This document shows positions 24,601-35,400 of a DNA stretch of 64,000 nucleotides, piece by piece. Each line of letters opens with the position of its first letter. Position 1 is the stretch's first letter. The notes under the pieces are model-generated. The model saw nothing but the letters and a program-made list of their open reading frames with translations. It searched no databases and had not been told where the DNA came from. This stretch comes from Patagioenas fasciata (taxonomy: Eukaryota > Chordata > Aves > Columbiformes > Columbidae), in contig NC_092526.1 of the NCBI RefSeq assembly GCF_037038585.1, positions 39,197,501 to 39,261,500 on the forward strand, in the 5' to 3' direction. Both the position numbers and the translations under genes were made by a program.

Positions 24601-27600
24601 AGCAGCGTTTCTTACCATCTCCTTTGTGTGGTTTGCCAGGGCTGACTTCTTTCCCAAGGTGGACATCGGTCTCCTGGAACAGCCCTTCTCCAGGCAATTC
24701 CTCCTCCATGCCGCTCTCAGATGAGTGACCGCTCAGCGGCCCTTCGGTCCAGTTTTTATAGTTCTCATCAGAATTTTTTCTTCTGTGTTCTCTATTTCTT
24801 CTGCCCAGCGTCGACTCCAGCTCCGCGCTTCCATCTGCGCTGCTTCCATTGCAGGCTTTAGATTGAGGAAAATGCTGCATGACAAACCCCACAAACTTCT
24901 TCCCTCTTTTAGCAGCTTCATTAACCTGTATTTACAGAAGAAATTTATCTGCTGAGTTATTTTAGAATTGATTATAACTTTTTTTTTCTAAAATAACAAC
25001 TTCCCCACATATATTCTGTTTAACAACACCAATTTTCAAGGACATGAGAATGCAACGCCATGTTACAGAGGGTGGCTCGTCTTTGTTCGCTGCCCATATT
25101 TCACAGCAAATGCAGCGTGTCTTTGGACTTGGGCCAAAGAAGGTGGTCAACACTGGGACTGACTTCAGTGTACACAAAATCCTCCATTTAGAACCAATCT
25201 GAAGTCATTTTATACTGGGTTACTAGCTCAGTGTTTTTAAAACACTGGGAACATTTAAAAAATAAAATTATTTTCACATACTAATTCTGTTCCAGATTTG
25301 CCTGCAAGAAAATCACTGCTCATTTCAAGTGTATTTTTCATTTAAATGTCTGCCTGGTACGCAATACAACTAACCTAGCAGTACACATACAGTATAAATA
25401 TGTAATAGAATCCCGTTTTAAAATTGAAACACCTCAAAATTTCAAAACGAGCCATTTAGAAATTTTAAACAGCCCTGTGATAATTTTGAAGAGCATGAGA
25501 GATCTCCATATGCTTTTTCTTCTACTTCCTTCTTTGGCAACCAATGTAAAAGATATCACTCTAACTCTTGTAATAACAATCGTTTCCTGTTGCGCGAAGT
25601 CTTCAGTTTTGCAGAGGAAGTTAAACACAAAAACCCTCTGGAACTCGAGCGGGCAAATTTACTTTGCTTTGACTATACAATGTTCTCAAAAGCCCTGCCA
25701 AGTGAATCTTTAGTGCAGTTACTATGTATTTTGTTTTTCTGTTAAAGAATATAAATGAAATATATTCATGTTCTTTGGGAATACCTTGCTTAACCCGCAA
25801 CAACGTAAAACTGCAGATTTTTTTTTTAATATTAATTGCAGAAAAAGCTATTATACAAGCGTTTTATAAAGACTCAGAGTTTGGGCCTGATTCCGCTTTC
25901 AGTAGCGTAAGTATGTGATATCCACTACAGAATCGATCTGGATAACTTCCGGGTTTGAGGAAGCTAAAAGCATTCAGTAGTATAAGTAGCCCATCACCCA
26001 AAGCCTTATAGGGCTTTGTGTTAAGTCCTAAATTAGAAAAAGCAACTAATGAAGAAAAATAACTCCTTTGCATCACGAAATCAGTTTGTAGCTTCTATTA
26101 AGTAAACTGCGGTTAAACCTCAAAACTAAAAAACAAACCCCAAACCAAACCACTACCAATACTGTGTATCACTTACATGGATGGTAGAATAAAAATCTAA
26201 GAGAAGCTTGAAAAACCCCTCAGTTACCTTTTTTAACAGATCTTTCACCACTTCGTTCGTCAGCGTGTCACCCGTTAAGGGACATTCCTCGATCACCAGC
26301 CTGGGGTGTCTTTGTGCTCTGGGTGCCGCCTGCTTCTGGCTACCACAAGAAAGAAAGTCTTTGTCAGGAGTTTGTCCTTGTGTATGGAATCCTTCTCTTT
26401 TGGAATAGTTAGGAATGAAATCCTGGCTGTGCTTCTTTGTACTTTTATGTAGAACCTAGCGTTTTTTTGGGGTTTTGTTCTGTGTACTACACAAAGTGTG
26501 ATACAGTGTCAGGGCAAGAATAGGAATATTGAACAGGAATTTCAGCTGAAGACAGCTAATAGTCAGAGCTTTATTGACAGACAGCCCTGTTTTTGTAATA
26601 AATAAACAAACCCCCAAATCCCTGATAATGGAAAAAAACCCCAAATTTAAGCTGTAAATATAGCAAGGACAAGATAGATTCCACTTTGTAGGAAACACAC
26701 TATGAATAGAAATGGTACTTTTCTGCTGTTACCATGCTGCTGTTCAGTTTCTGCAACTAAAGCAGAGCTGCAGCTTCTGTATGAAATACAGGACAGGCAA
26801 ATACTAGAAACCCAATGCAGTAATGATTACGTAACCCAAAGTGATGTTTAAATCACTAAGATCTGAGAATTGAACAAAAGGTTATCTTTGCATTCAAAGG
26901 AACTAACGGTAACATTTCCTTGTACATTTTCTTTATGAACACAGAGTGATCACAACACAGTGAAAACAGGTGTAATAAACAGGGCTATGGAGCTGGAACA
27001 AACACAAACTCTTGACTCACCCCACTCAGTGGCAAAAGCAAACTTTTGTACACCCCCCCATCACAGAATGATTATGCCCTTTTTATTAAGAAGGAAAAAT
27101 CAAACTATTTCTCTCTGACAAACTAACGACACTCTGGAGGTTATTTCCCTGGGTAACGCTCTTACAGGAAAAAGTAAAAACACAGACATTCTGAAAATTG
27201 AGAAGAAAAAACAGACTTGAGAGAACTTAAAGCAGCTTTTTACTCTCCCAGTGTTTTGTTCAATCTTGTTTCTGCTGCAGGTTCCAAGACAGACAATACT
27301 TTATCATAAAAATGTACTAAAAGGCAAACTGTAACAAGTTCTCTTCCCACAAATTATGATTAAGCAAATTTGGATTTTTGTTTGGACATTTACTAAGGCA
27401 AAGTAAACATCAGCCTATTGTGCACTTAGCATTAACTAAAAAAACACAACTAAGTCGCTCACTTTTCTGGACAAGGAACAGTTATTTGATTCTTTAAGGT
27501 GCTTATTTCAAGCTGGTAATGTATTATGCATGTGGAGCAATCCGCTTACAAATGGCTTAAGTAATGGACTAATGTATTCAAATTACTTCATCATTACCTC

Positions 27601-30600
27601 AATTTCAAGCGTGACAGCACCACCCGGTACATGTGACTTGCAGAGAAGTTCCTTCTGCGGCCGACGGGCAGGATAACGGGATGAACAGCTCCCACAACAT
27701 ACCCCTTGCTGTAATATTCTTCCACCTTGGATGCGATATCCACCACAGAACCGATCTGGATAACTTCTGGGTTTGAGGAAGCTAAAAGCATTGAAAGCAG
27801 AAGAGAAGCACCTGTATATCCACATACTTCTGAGCGAGTTCCTTTTATATAAACCACACAAAAATCTATCCCAAGGCACTTACTGAAAAGCTATGGTTAT
27901 ATTTATACAAGAAAAAGCAGATTCACAGCAGATTCAACAGTATGCAACAAGTTGAAGTACGTATCTTTACAAGCTGATATGATCTGTTTTTAATCTATTT
28001 GGCAATGTTTCTTTTGGCTCGAGCTTTGTCAAGCTAATTTAACAGCTGCATCAATGTCTAAACACACAGCAGGCCTGACCTTAACAAAGCGACTACTTTG
28101 CCAGGCCCAAGCCTTCCCAAAGCAGCATCCTTTAACCCTACTTGAGAGGTGAATTCCCATACAGTGAATTTAAGCCTAGAACAATTGGTTTGTTTTTCTT
28201 AAGCACATTTTCTGGACTCCTTAAAAGTGACCTGTGGATTGTAGGTTGAATTTTGAATGTAATCTCAACTCCTTTTTTCTAGGAGACTTTAGCAAGCCAT
28301 GTGTTGTCACTAATTTCGAAGGAGGATCCCTCTGTGTGCAGGCACTTCTGATAAGAGAAACCAGCTGGGTACTACACAGAAACTAAGGAAAAATGGTTTG
28401 GAGAACCTTTACTGAATGGTCTGATCCACTGGTTTTGCACAGAGAAAAGAAGATTCCTCACTGGTGACAGATGAAGAAAAGAACATCACACAGATCTCAC
28501 TCGGCACTGGATCACTTGGAGTTAATTTGGTGTTCTTACATCTTCTTACCTCCCTACAATAACTTGTAGATGGGCAATAGCAAGGAATTTAAAGACTTAT
28601 CAAAGACCCTATCCTACTGGTTTAAAGTAGCATAAATCAGACATATGAGTCTTTAGTTTGCCAAATTCTTCTAGTCTAATAAACTGAATTAGAATTCTGA
28701 TGGTCCGTGAGTGATGTGTTCTGTAAAACTTCCATCTCTATACTATTTTCCCCACCATAAAATGGGGATAATACTGATATACATACATTATGAAGGGCCT
28801 TCTTTTTTAAAAAACAAACAACACTAATGTCTCACAACACTCAAATTAAACTCTTTTAGATACCAACTTTTACTCAAGGGAAAAAAGAACAGAGGCCTAC
28901 TTTGCCTCTTGCTGTAAAAGCCTTAACAGCTCAGAAAAACTCTGAAGAGAAACCAGAATAGTGCATACTATGTGAGATGCACGCTACCAACAAGCAGCGC
29001 TAATGTACATATTGACAGTTTATTGCTGATAACCAGCATTTTTTTCATAGATGGATGATATTTTGCCTTATTTAGTAACGCCTCCATCCCATGGTTCCAC
29101 TCCCAGTAAATCCAAGAGACATTAAATCTGTACTGAAGGAGTAACTTCTCTACAGCCCACAAGCCAAAAAAGCATGAATGCAATGGGATCATCATTTCAC
29201 TGATTTTACAAATGCCTTCACCATTTTTTCATTAAAAGGCATTTTTCATTAACAGCCAGCCAAAATACTGTTAGAAATAACACAACTACTAACTCATTAG
29301 TTGAATAGTAAATGTTGGATGCAAAATATTAAAGGTGACACCAGAACAGCTACTTCATACGTATTCAGACTGTTATTCAAAGTCACAAGAACTTCACGGC
29401 ATGTCATCTTAGTGGGCTGACGTGAAATACCCTTGCATCAATATTTCTTCTTTTCCCTACCAGTAGAGTTATGGAAAAGGCAGAAGCGTTATTTAAACTA
29501 TCCCTGCTTGATGGTTAATCACACCTCAAAGAATAACAGCTGTTTTTGGAACCTCAGGATTGAGGCTGTAGAATGTACAATGCTTGACAGGCATTTAACA
29601 TCACACTTCAGAGGGCACCGCTTCACTTCCTTTGCGCTATTCCATCCCACCAAAATAAAAGACTGGCTGTCATTTTCTTGTTTGGGATTCTCCTGATTCA
29701 GAAGAAAGTCCATGGAACTCAAAGTTGGTTTTTACAATAGGGATGGGAGTATTTTGAGGGGCAGGAGGTGAGAAGCCAAGGTACAATACACTGCTGATAA
29801 TTAGCTAAGACCCTCAGGGACTCCAGCTATTCAAGTACATGAACAAGCTGATTAGGGTAGAAGAAATAAAGCCCAAGATATCCCCCCTAGTACTGTAGCC
29901 AATCCCCACAAGCAAACAGAATTCAGAAATGCCTCCAAGACAGTGTATACACCATGTTTTCTGTATTCACGATCTTACCTTAAAGCGTAGAGACCTCAAA
30001 CAGTACTTTAAGGTCAAATAGACATACAGCTAGAATGATTCAACAGAAAGATGCCTTTGTTTACAAATCCACTTGCTAACAGTCAGAAACCCCCCAAAAT
30101 GTGAAGCAACTATCTAAAAATGATCTCACTGTTATTGAGCATTCACAATTCCACAGTAAGTCACTGCAGATAAGCACTTTTGAGTATCAGGCTAAACAGG
30201 AGCAAATGAGTTTACTGCTGTAGTGACATTATTAAAATAATACAGAGACGCACCTTTTATTTGTACTTGTTTGATGTGCTCTTTCTTAAAGGTCCCAACC
30301 ACCTTTACAACAAATCCTTTACACAGCACTTCTAGAAACCTGTTACTTTAAAATGGAGCAAAACTATTCAGAACACGGACTATTTAAGAACACTAAATGC
30401 TCTTCAGTCTCAAAAAGTTTTAGCATCCTTCCTATTGTCAGTGAATTAGCAGGCAATTCATGTATGCGTCAGGCAACCTCGCTTTATTCTCAGTACATTA
30501 CCACTACTACTTACTCAACACAGAGTTTTGTTTCTTCAAAAAGAACAAGCCAGTGAGAAACTCTTTAGATGCGTAAATAAAGAGAACAACAAATACAGCT

Positions 30601-31737
30601 GGATGTCAAGTGCTATAGAATGTGGCTTCTATCAGTTTTTCAATGAACAGCCTTTTAAGCAAATTATTACTACAGTCCTTTAATTCAGAAGTCAAACTAA
30701 GCAGAGGCCGAGTTTTGTTTCTGAAAGAGCTCCTGAAAACATAACAAGACATGCACTTGCACTTCATCAAACCCTCCCAGCTACTGCATTTACTTCAAAT
30801 CTTTGTTATTGAGAATTTCCTGTCGATTGGGTTGTTATAAAACATAAGTTCCTCCAAAGTGACTGCAAAGCTGTGCTCAGAGGGCAGCCATCTGGGCTGG
30901 CTGATGTTTGGAACGTGTGGAACAGGGAGTTGCTGTGTTAGACCGGCCAGCCCGGGGAAGGAAGCGTCCCACGGAGCGCCGGCTGCCTCCGGCCACGCAT
31001 ACAAATCCCCTCTCGTTCCGCTCACCATTTCAAAAGACTATTCAACAACCGCAAGGAAAGCATTCGGGAAAAAAAAAAGAGTAATATGAAATGGTAAGAC
31101 ACTTACTAAAAATATCTACCGAGAGAGACTGGGGCGGGCAATAGAGGGGAAACCGCTCCCGGGACACAACGAGACTCACTTCTGCATAAAGTGACAAGGA
31201 CAATGACAGCCTGTTTGCAGAAGCTGAGCGCATTTTTAAAGTTGTTCTTCAATTAATGCTCGGGCACACTGTACTGTCTGAACCGGCACGCTGAACTCAG
31301 AGCGAGCACAAACAGCAGTGCCTGACTCACAGGAAACGAGGAAAATCTCTACTAGCAGTTTGTAGCCAGCTTCCTTAACAAGGGCAGTTCTGGAGTTTGG
31401 AGGGTTTGGTTGTTAAAAATACTTCAGTAGTTTCCATTGTAACTTTATCTATGTGGGGACTTTCGTCATGATTCATGTTTCAAAATAAAAGTCTAACGTT
31501 TTGGCTGGCTCTGATAAAACTAAGATCTACAAAGACGACAGAACTAAGTTAAACTCTATTCCTTGCTTTCTCACAATAGTAAAGATATAAAAAAATACCT
31601 TCTAAAGTAAAATCCAGCAATATGTATTCATAAGCAGAATCCGTCTTTGTTTCAACTTGTGGTCTCTTCAATGTAGAAAAGATTTTTCCAGGGCTGCTAT
31701 CATCTGGGTCTTCCAGCTTCCTCAGTCCGCACCCCAT
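9368..31737 (-). CDS. RFTN2: RFTN2 (raftlin-2), 9 coding exons
   Basis: The joined exons encode 506 residues, close to the roughly 500 of mammals. Segments from 5' to 3' are 31599-31737, 27598-27781, 26228-26339, 24616-24925, 21819-22019, 18295-18416, 17174-17277, 12598-12676 and 9368-9637. All have GT-AG borders and matching phases. Raftlins are peripheral membrane proteins of lipid rafts, implicated in raft integrity and receptor uptake or signalling in immune cells. The N-terminus [10 protein letters not shown] carries Gly2 for N-myristoylation and Cys3 for palmitoylation. The C-terminus [17 protein letters not shown] is strongly conserved. The middle region (exon 4, about 146-248) is charged and variable. 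RFTN2 converges on MOB4, with its promoter side facing the BOLL 3' end. No lesion is seen. Confidence 0.97.
11241..11880 (-). mobile_element. CR1 LINE 3' fragment, RFTN2 intron 8
   Basis: A 5'-truncated chicken-repeat-1 element in - orientation. Decayed reading frames match the C-terminal end of CR1 reverse transcriptase, for example [14 protein letters not shown] and [15 protein letters not shown]. Its 3' end is at the low-coordinate side (AGAATCCCAGAACATCAGG). It shares subfamily features with the copies at 44268 and 56891 and lies sense to RFTN2. Confidence 0.93.
12598..12676 (-). CDS. RFTN2: RFTN2 coding exon 8
   Basis: Completes S391 and codes 392-417 ([20 protein letters not shown] through QTPE). 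Acceptor is ATTTTAG and donor GAG|GTGAGT. Phase 0 exit. Confidence 0.96.
15483..15500. repeat. 18-bp perfect palindrome
   Basis: AATTCCTAATTAGGAATT is a perfect palindrome in RFTN2 intron 7. It contains a central CTAATTAG homeodomain-like core. Function unknown. Confidence 0.85.
17174..17277 (-). CDS. RFTN2: RFTN2 coding exon 7
   Basis: Residues 357-390 plus two bases of S391 ([20 protein letters not shown] through VRHD). Acceptor is ATGTAG|GGG and donor AG|GTACCC. GTACCC is a weaker donor than its neighbours. Confidence 0.95.
18295..18416 (-). CDS. RFTN2: RFTN2 coding exon 6
   Basis: Completes G316 and codes 317-356 ([19 protein letters not shown] through EQWTVIE). Acceptor is GTTCACAG and donor GAG|GTAAAC. 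Confidence 0.97.
19965..20037. repeat. AT-rich repeat with near-palindromic core
   Basis: CTAAATATTTATTTA occurs twice around a TTTAGCTAATAATTATTTAGC core that is almost self-complementary, followed by TACATATATAATATGTA. It lies in RFTN2 intron 5 and is likely a low-complexity, cruciform-prone site. Confidence 0.7.
21819..22019 (-). CDS. RFTN2: RFTN2 coding exon 5
   Basis: Completes D249 and codes 250-315 ([18 protein letters not shown] through HWETSK). Includes the conserved [19 protein letters not shown] segment. Acceptor is TTTCTTAG and donor AAAG|GTGAGT, phase 1 exit. Confidence 0.97.
22899..22918 (+). repeat. (A)20 homopolymer
   Basis: A run of 20 adenines in RFTN2 intron 4. No retrocopy body or target duplication was recognised beside it. 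Confidence 0.9.
24616..24925 (-). CDS. RFTN2: RFTN2 coding exon 4 (variable linker)
   Basis: Residues 146-248 plus one base of D249. It starts [20 protein letters not shown], which is well conserved. It then runs into a polar, Ser/Glu/Gly-rich stretch with [16 protein letters not shown] that aligns loosely with mammals and looks disordered. Acceptor AATACAG, donor G|GTAAGA. Confidence 0.96.
25913..25974 (-). pseudogene. Duplicated fragment of RFTN2 exon 2 plus its acceptor
   Basis: 62 bp match 27731-27792 at 58 of 62 positions, all four differences being C/T transitions. The copy holds 11 bases of intron 1 ending TGCTTTTAG and the first 51 bases of exon 2. In the exon 2 frame it reads [15 protein letters not shown], with two amino-acid changes (G to D and A to T). 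It then runs into unrelated sequence with a stop a few codons later. There is no evident donor, so it is a broken exon copy inside intron 2. Confidence 0.9.
26228..26339 (-). CDS. RFTN2: RFTN2 coding exon 3
   Basis: Completes S108 and codes 109-145 ([18 protein letters not shown] through VVKDLLKK). Acceptor is TTGTGGTAG and donor AAG|GTAACT. Confidence 0.96.
27598..27781 (-). CDS. RFTN2: RFTN2 coding exon 2
   Basis: Completes A47 and codes 48-107 ([20 protein letters not shown] through VVLSRLKL), plus two bases of S108. Acceptor is TGCTTTTAG and donor AG|GTAATG. Its 5' edge is duplicated about 1.8 kb downstream in the next intron. Confidence 0.97.
31599..31737 (-). CDS. RFTN2: RFTN2 coding exon 1 (acylation signal)
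   Basis: Residues 1-46 plus one base of A47. [20 protein letters not shown] is the highly conserved raftlin N-terminus with myristoyl-Gly2 and palmitoyl-Cys3 sites. The start is chosen because a splice acceptor (CGTTTGCAG) lies eight bases upstream of the ATG. Donor is G|GTATTT. Confidence 0.97.
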
Positions 31738-32183
31738 GGCAAGATCTGCAAACGATTAAATGGCAGGAAAAGGTGTGGGGAGCAGCACGATCTGTCGCTC
31801 TCCCTACAGTGAAAAAAAGTAACCGGGTAATTCCCTTTGATTTTGTTTTCTGTTAGCCAGAAATCCAAACACAGCAAAAATCCAGTTCCCAAATCAAAAA
31901 GCAAAGGTCCTTTCCATTCATTTTTAAAACAGAAACAGTAAGCCCGTGGTGATTTGAAGCTACAAACTTGGGCAGAGCAGCCTGGATTTCGCAGTGGCGT
32001 TCGAGCTGCTCCGAACTAGCCGAGATTTTCCATGCCACGTCAATTTACAGCCAGCCCCTATCAGGGCAGAGGACACCAAGAGCGCTTTGTTTGTCCTGCT
32101 GGACCGACGGGGAGAGGGGGGCACCAAAGGGGAAAAAGAACAGAAAAAGAAAGTTACAGAGAAGTTGGGCTGGAATTACTTAC

Positions 32184-32400
32184 CTCCACAAGTTCTACTC
32201 AAGCGCGGGAGCCGAGCGAAGGGGAAAAAAGCAACTTAGTCAGAATGAGGGAATGAGAAAAGAGCCTCAACATGGTTGGAGACGAAAAATCATTTCCAGA
32301 AAGGAAGTCAGCTTCCAGAGGAAATTGCTTCTGGCATCTCAAAGGGCAGAAAAGCACACGAAAAGCAGCTTACTCCGTATTTTAGATTTCAAAGTTTGGT
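32184..32400 (-). other. RFTN2: Probable RFTN2 5' untranslated exon and promoter area
   Basis: On the - strand a near-consensus donor GGAG|GTAAGTAATT ends an exon at 32184, about 440 bp before the acceptor beside the ATG. The flanks from about 31970 to 32220 have more CpG than their surroundings. The transcription start, and therefore the right-hand boundary, is a guess. Confidence 0.5.
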
Positions 32401-32461
32401 TCCTATTTCCTTTCCACAGGAACTTTCTTCCAGAGGAAAAAGAAAACGCAAAAAATTGATG

Positions 32462-32490
32462 ATAATAATAGTAATAATAATAATAATAAT
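32462..32490 (+). repeat. (TAA)n microsatellite
   Basis: Interrupted ATA/ATG/GTA units leading into about six perfect AAT units, just upstream of RFTN2. Confidence 0.9.
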
Positions 32491-35400
32491 GTAAAAATAT
32501 GCAATAAAGAAATTTCTTAACAAGAAAATAATGTGTGATTACAATAAGCATCTGCATTGCTAAAATCAACTTATATAACTGGGTCTGATAAAGACTGAAA
32601 AATGACACCGAAATATTCCTCATTTCAAATCAGAAAGCCTTTCAAAGTTATAAATTAATACAGTAACAAGACTTTGGTCCCCATTTTTCAGGAGCATTGA
32701 ACAAGTGAAATCCTCCTCTGTCAGGATGACCTCACTACACTGTTTCCTATGAATATTTTAAGATCTGAAAATTTCGTATGATTTTAAGGGCTCTCATTAG
32801 TCTTACATTAACTACCGCAAGTCACTGGTAACTGTATTACACCTGATGCAGACTCTGGTAATGCATGGGGAAAAAAAATTTATATTAATTTTAGAAAAAA
32901 TGCCCCCATTTTCTATGATCAATCACTACAAGTTAGGCATTGACCACTGTGGGTTTCTTTCTGTCCTGCAAGCAAAGTGATCTAGCTTTTATTTAAGCAG
33001 CTTACCAAGAATGCTAAGTCTGCAGACTGGATACTGAAAGTCAAGAAAGATCATAAGCCACTGAATTTGCGATTCAGAGAGCCAGCTATAGCGGGATCCA
33101 GAGTAAGGATTTCCTTAAAGACATCTCTTTGATTAAGGGCTAGTATGTTAAAAGCACAATGACTCATACTGCTTCAACATGACGCTAACTTCAAAAAGCT
33201 TCAAAAACAGTATTTTAAATTTTAAAATATATACAAAGGACTTTGTAAGAAGGGCTATAAAATTTGATTCCCGCTCATTGATGTGACTTCAAACTGACTG
33301 AGGCTTCGAGAGGAGAACATCTCATGCTGGGCCAAACCCATCACTGGCTGGACGTGTGGGGCAGGTTATTCACTCCCAACATTTTAACTGATGAGTTTAC
33401 CTGGAATAATTCACTATTACAAGCTGCAGAGCCTTTAAAGATCCATTCCTGTTCCCAAGGTTAAAGAGCAGTTAGCATCAGAAATACAAGTACCTTGAAA
33501 TCATACCTATTACCTACAGAATAAATTATTGCTATTTAGAAAAATTTCAGTAGGACCAAAACTGACTCAACTAACAAGAAACAGAAGGGATAACTCTCAG
33601 TTCCTCTGACAAAGCCAAAACATAAAATAATTTGGACCAAACATGTTTCCCACTTCGGGTCATAACCACCCAGGTTTGCAGGTTGCAAAGGCATAAAAGA
33701 GCACCACTAAATCATAAAAAATTCAAATCAGCGCTCTGATCAGCTCTAGATCAGTTATCACTGACACAGAACGTTTTTAACGGACATGGAAAGTCAGACT
33801 CAAATGGGCAAGTTACAAACAGGCTGAGTTAGTCAGACTTCTCCAGAAGCTGAGTCTATCTGAACAGCCACAGGACACAAACCCAACGCATTAAAAACCC
33901 CCTAAATATTCATCACCTCGAATTGCAACACTTTAGAATTTCACAGTTCCTCTCTGAACTTCTTCTTAGGTTTACGTTTTTTACTCAAGGCAAATATAAA
34001 GATTTTGTGTGGGACAGGATGACAAAAAAAAAAATCCATCAGAAAAATTCTGCAATTCGGTTGCGAAATATTTTTCACATCCCCATCCTCAAGAACTATT
34101 ACTTAGTTAAAACAAAACACTGACATGTAGTTATTTTCTTCTGTAGAATTATTTCATTTAAACTGTTTTGTCTATAGTTTAAAGATTTTGTTAAAGTAGC
34201 AGTGTTCCATTTTGAAGGCTCCGTGGTTTGGCAAGTTATATTTAATTTTGCCCATTTTTTTCTCCTTTGAAGGAATAATTTTGTGAACGTAACACGAACA
34301 CAACATGTTAACTTGAGCAGAAAAAACAGCTTTTCTGAAATAATACTAACTTAACATTCCAAAAATAATCAACACAGAGGTGACAACAGTAGTTTGTTTT
34401 AACGACTGCAAAAGCACAGTTTAATGATTAAAGTTCATCAATTCCATTTTTCACATTTTCCTAAACCCCTATTTAAACTCCTCAATGCCACAATAAACAA
34501 AAGCTACAATCCAAACAGTAGATAACGACCCATCTGAATTAAACTTTTAGTTACCGACGCAGAACATTCCTAGAAGTTACAAACTACATAAACTTTATTA
34601 TTGCTGGTTTACAGTAGCTTCAACAGAAAGAGCATCCGATTTACAAACTTGCTAACAGTTCTCTAAAATGAGATCTGCAAATTTATTAAGCTGTTCCCTA
34701 TGCACATCCACAGTATCACGCTCATCAAGGCTGCAGGAATCCGTATCTGCGCCACAGCCTCAAAGAGCACGGCCGTGTGAGCACCTAAAATCACGCGCTC
34801 TGGAATGAAACGGGATGTTCTGGTTTATCTGATTAAAACCCATTGGAAATATGATAACCGGTACTCTGTTCACCTTTCTGTAGGCACTTAGGTAAGCAGC
34901 AGCTCCACTGACACGGGTACAAAGCGACCATGTGATACCCTCTAAACTACGGTTAAAAACGTCTTCAAACTAAGTCTAAGAAGGCCTTACCAAACCTACC
35001 CTTCCCTGCTACATCTCAGCTACATTATTAAATGTGGTTAAAATGAGAGCTACCTATTACTGTTCTGCTTCCTGTATTTCTATTTGGATTTTCTGCAGAA
35101 CAGCTTGTAAGGCTTTGTGTACAAGACTGCACACATCTATCGAGACAACAGCACTGTATTTTGGACCCTTAAAATACTGATGTAAACTGTATTTTTTACA
35201 TAAATAGGAAACGTAAGAAACTTTTACACCAGGTGAACTGGAGCTACTGTAGTACCTCAACATTACAAAGACACAAACCTATTTCATCATAAAAAACTAT
35301 TTTACAACCATACCACTCCTCACATGTTAGAATTATGTTAAACAGAGAAAAACATGTCAAGAGACCCATGTGTCCCACTAGATTGCGCTCATTTACTATC

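Noticed and set aside
31968-32459. 163-residue + strand frame near the RFTN2 5' end
   Set aside because: It overlaps the predicted RFTN2 5' UTR on the other strand and is a Lys/Arg-rich low-complexity translation without a recognisable domain.
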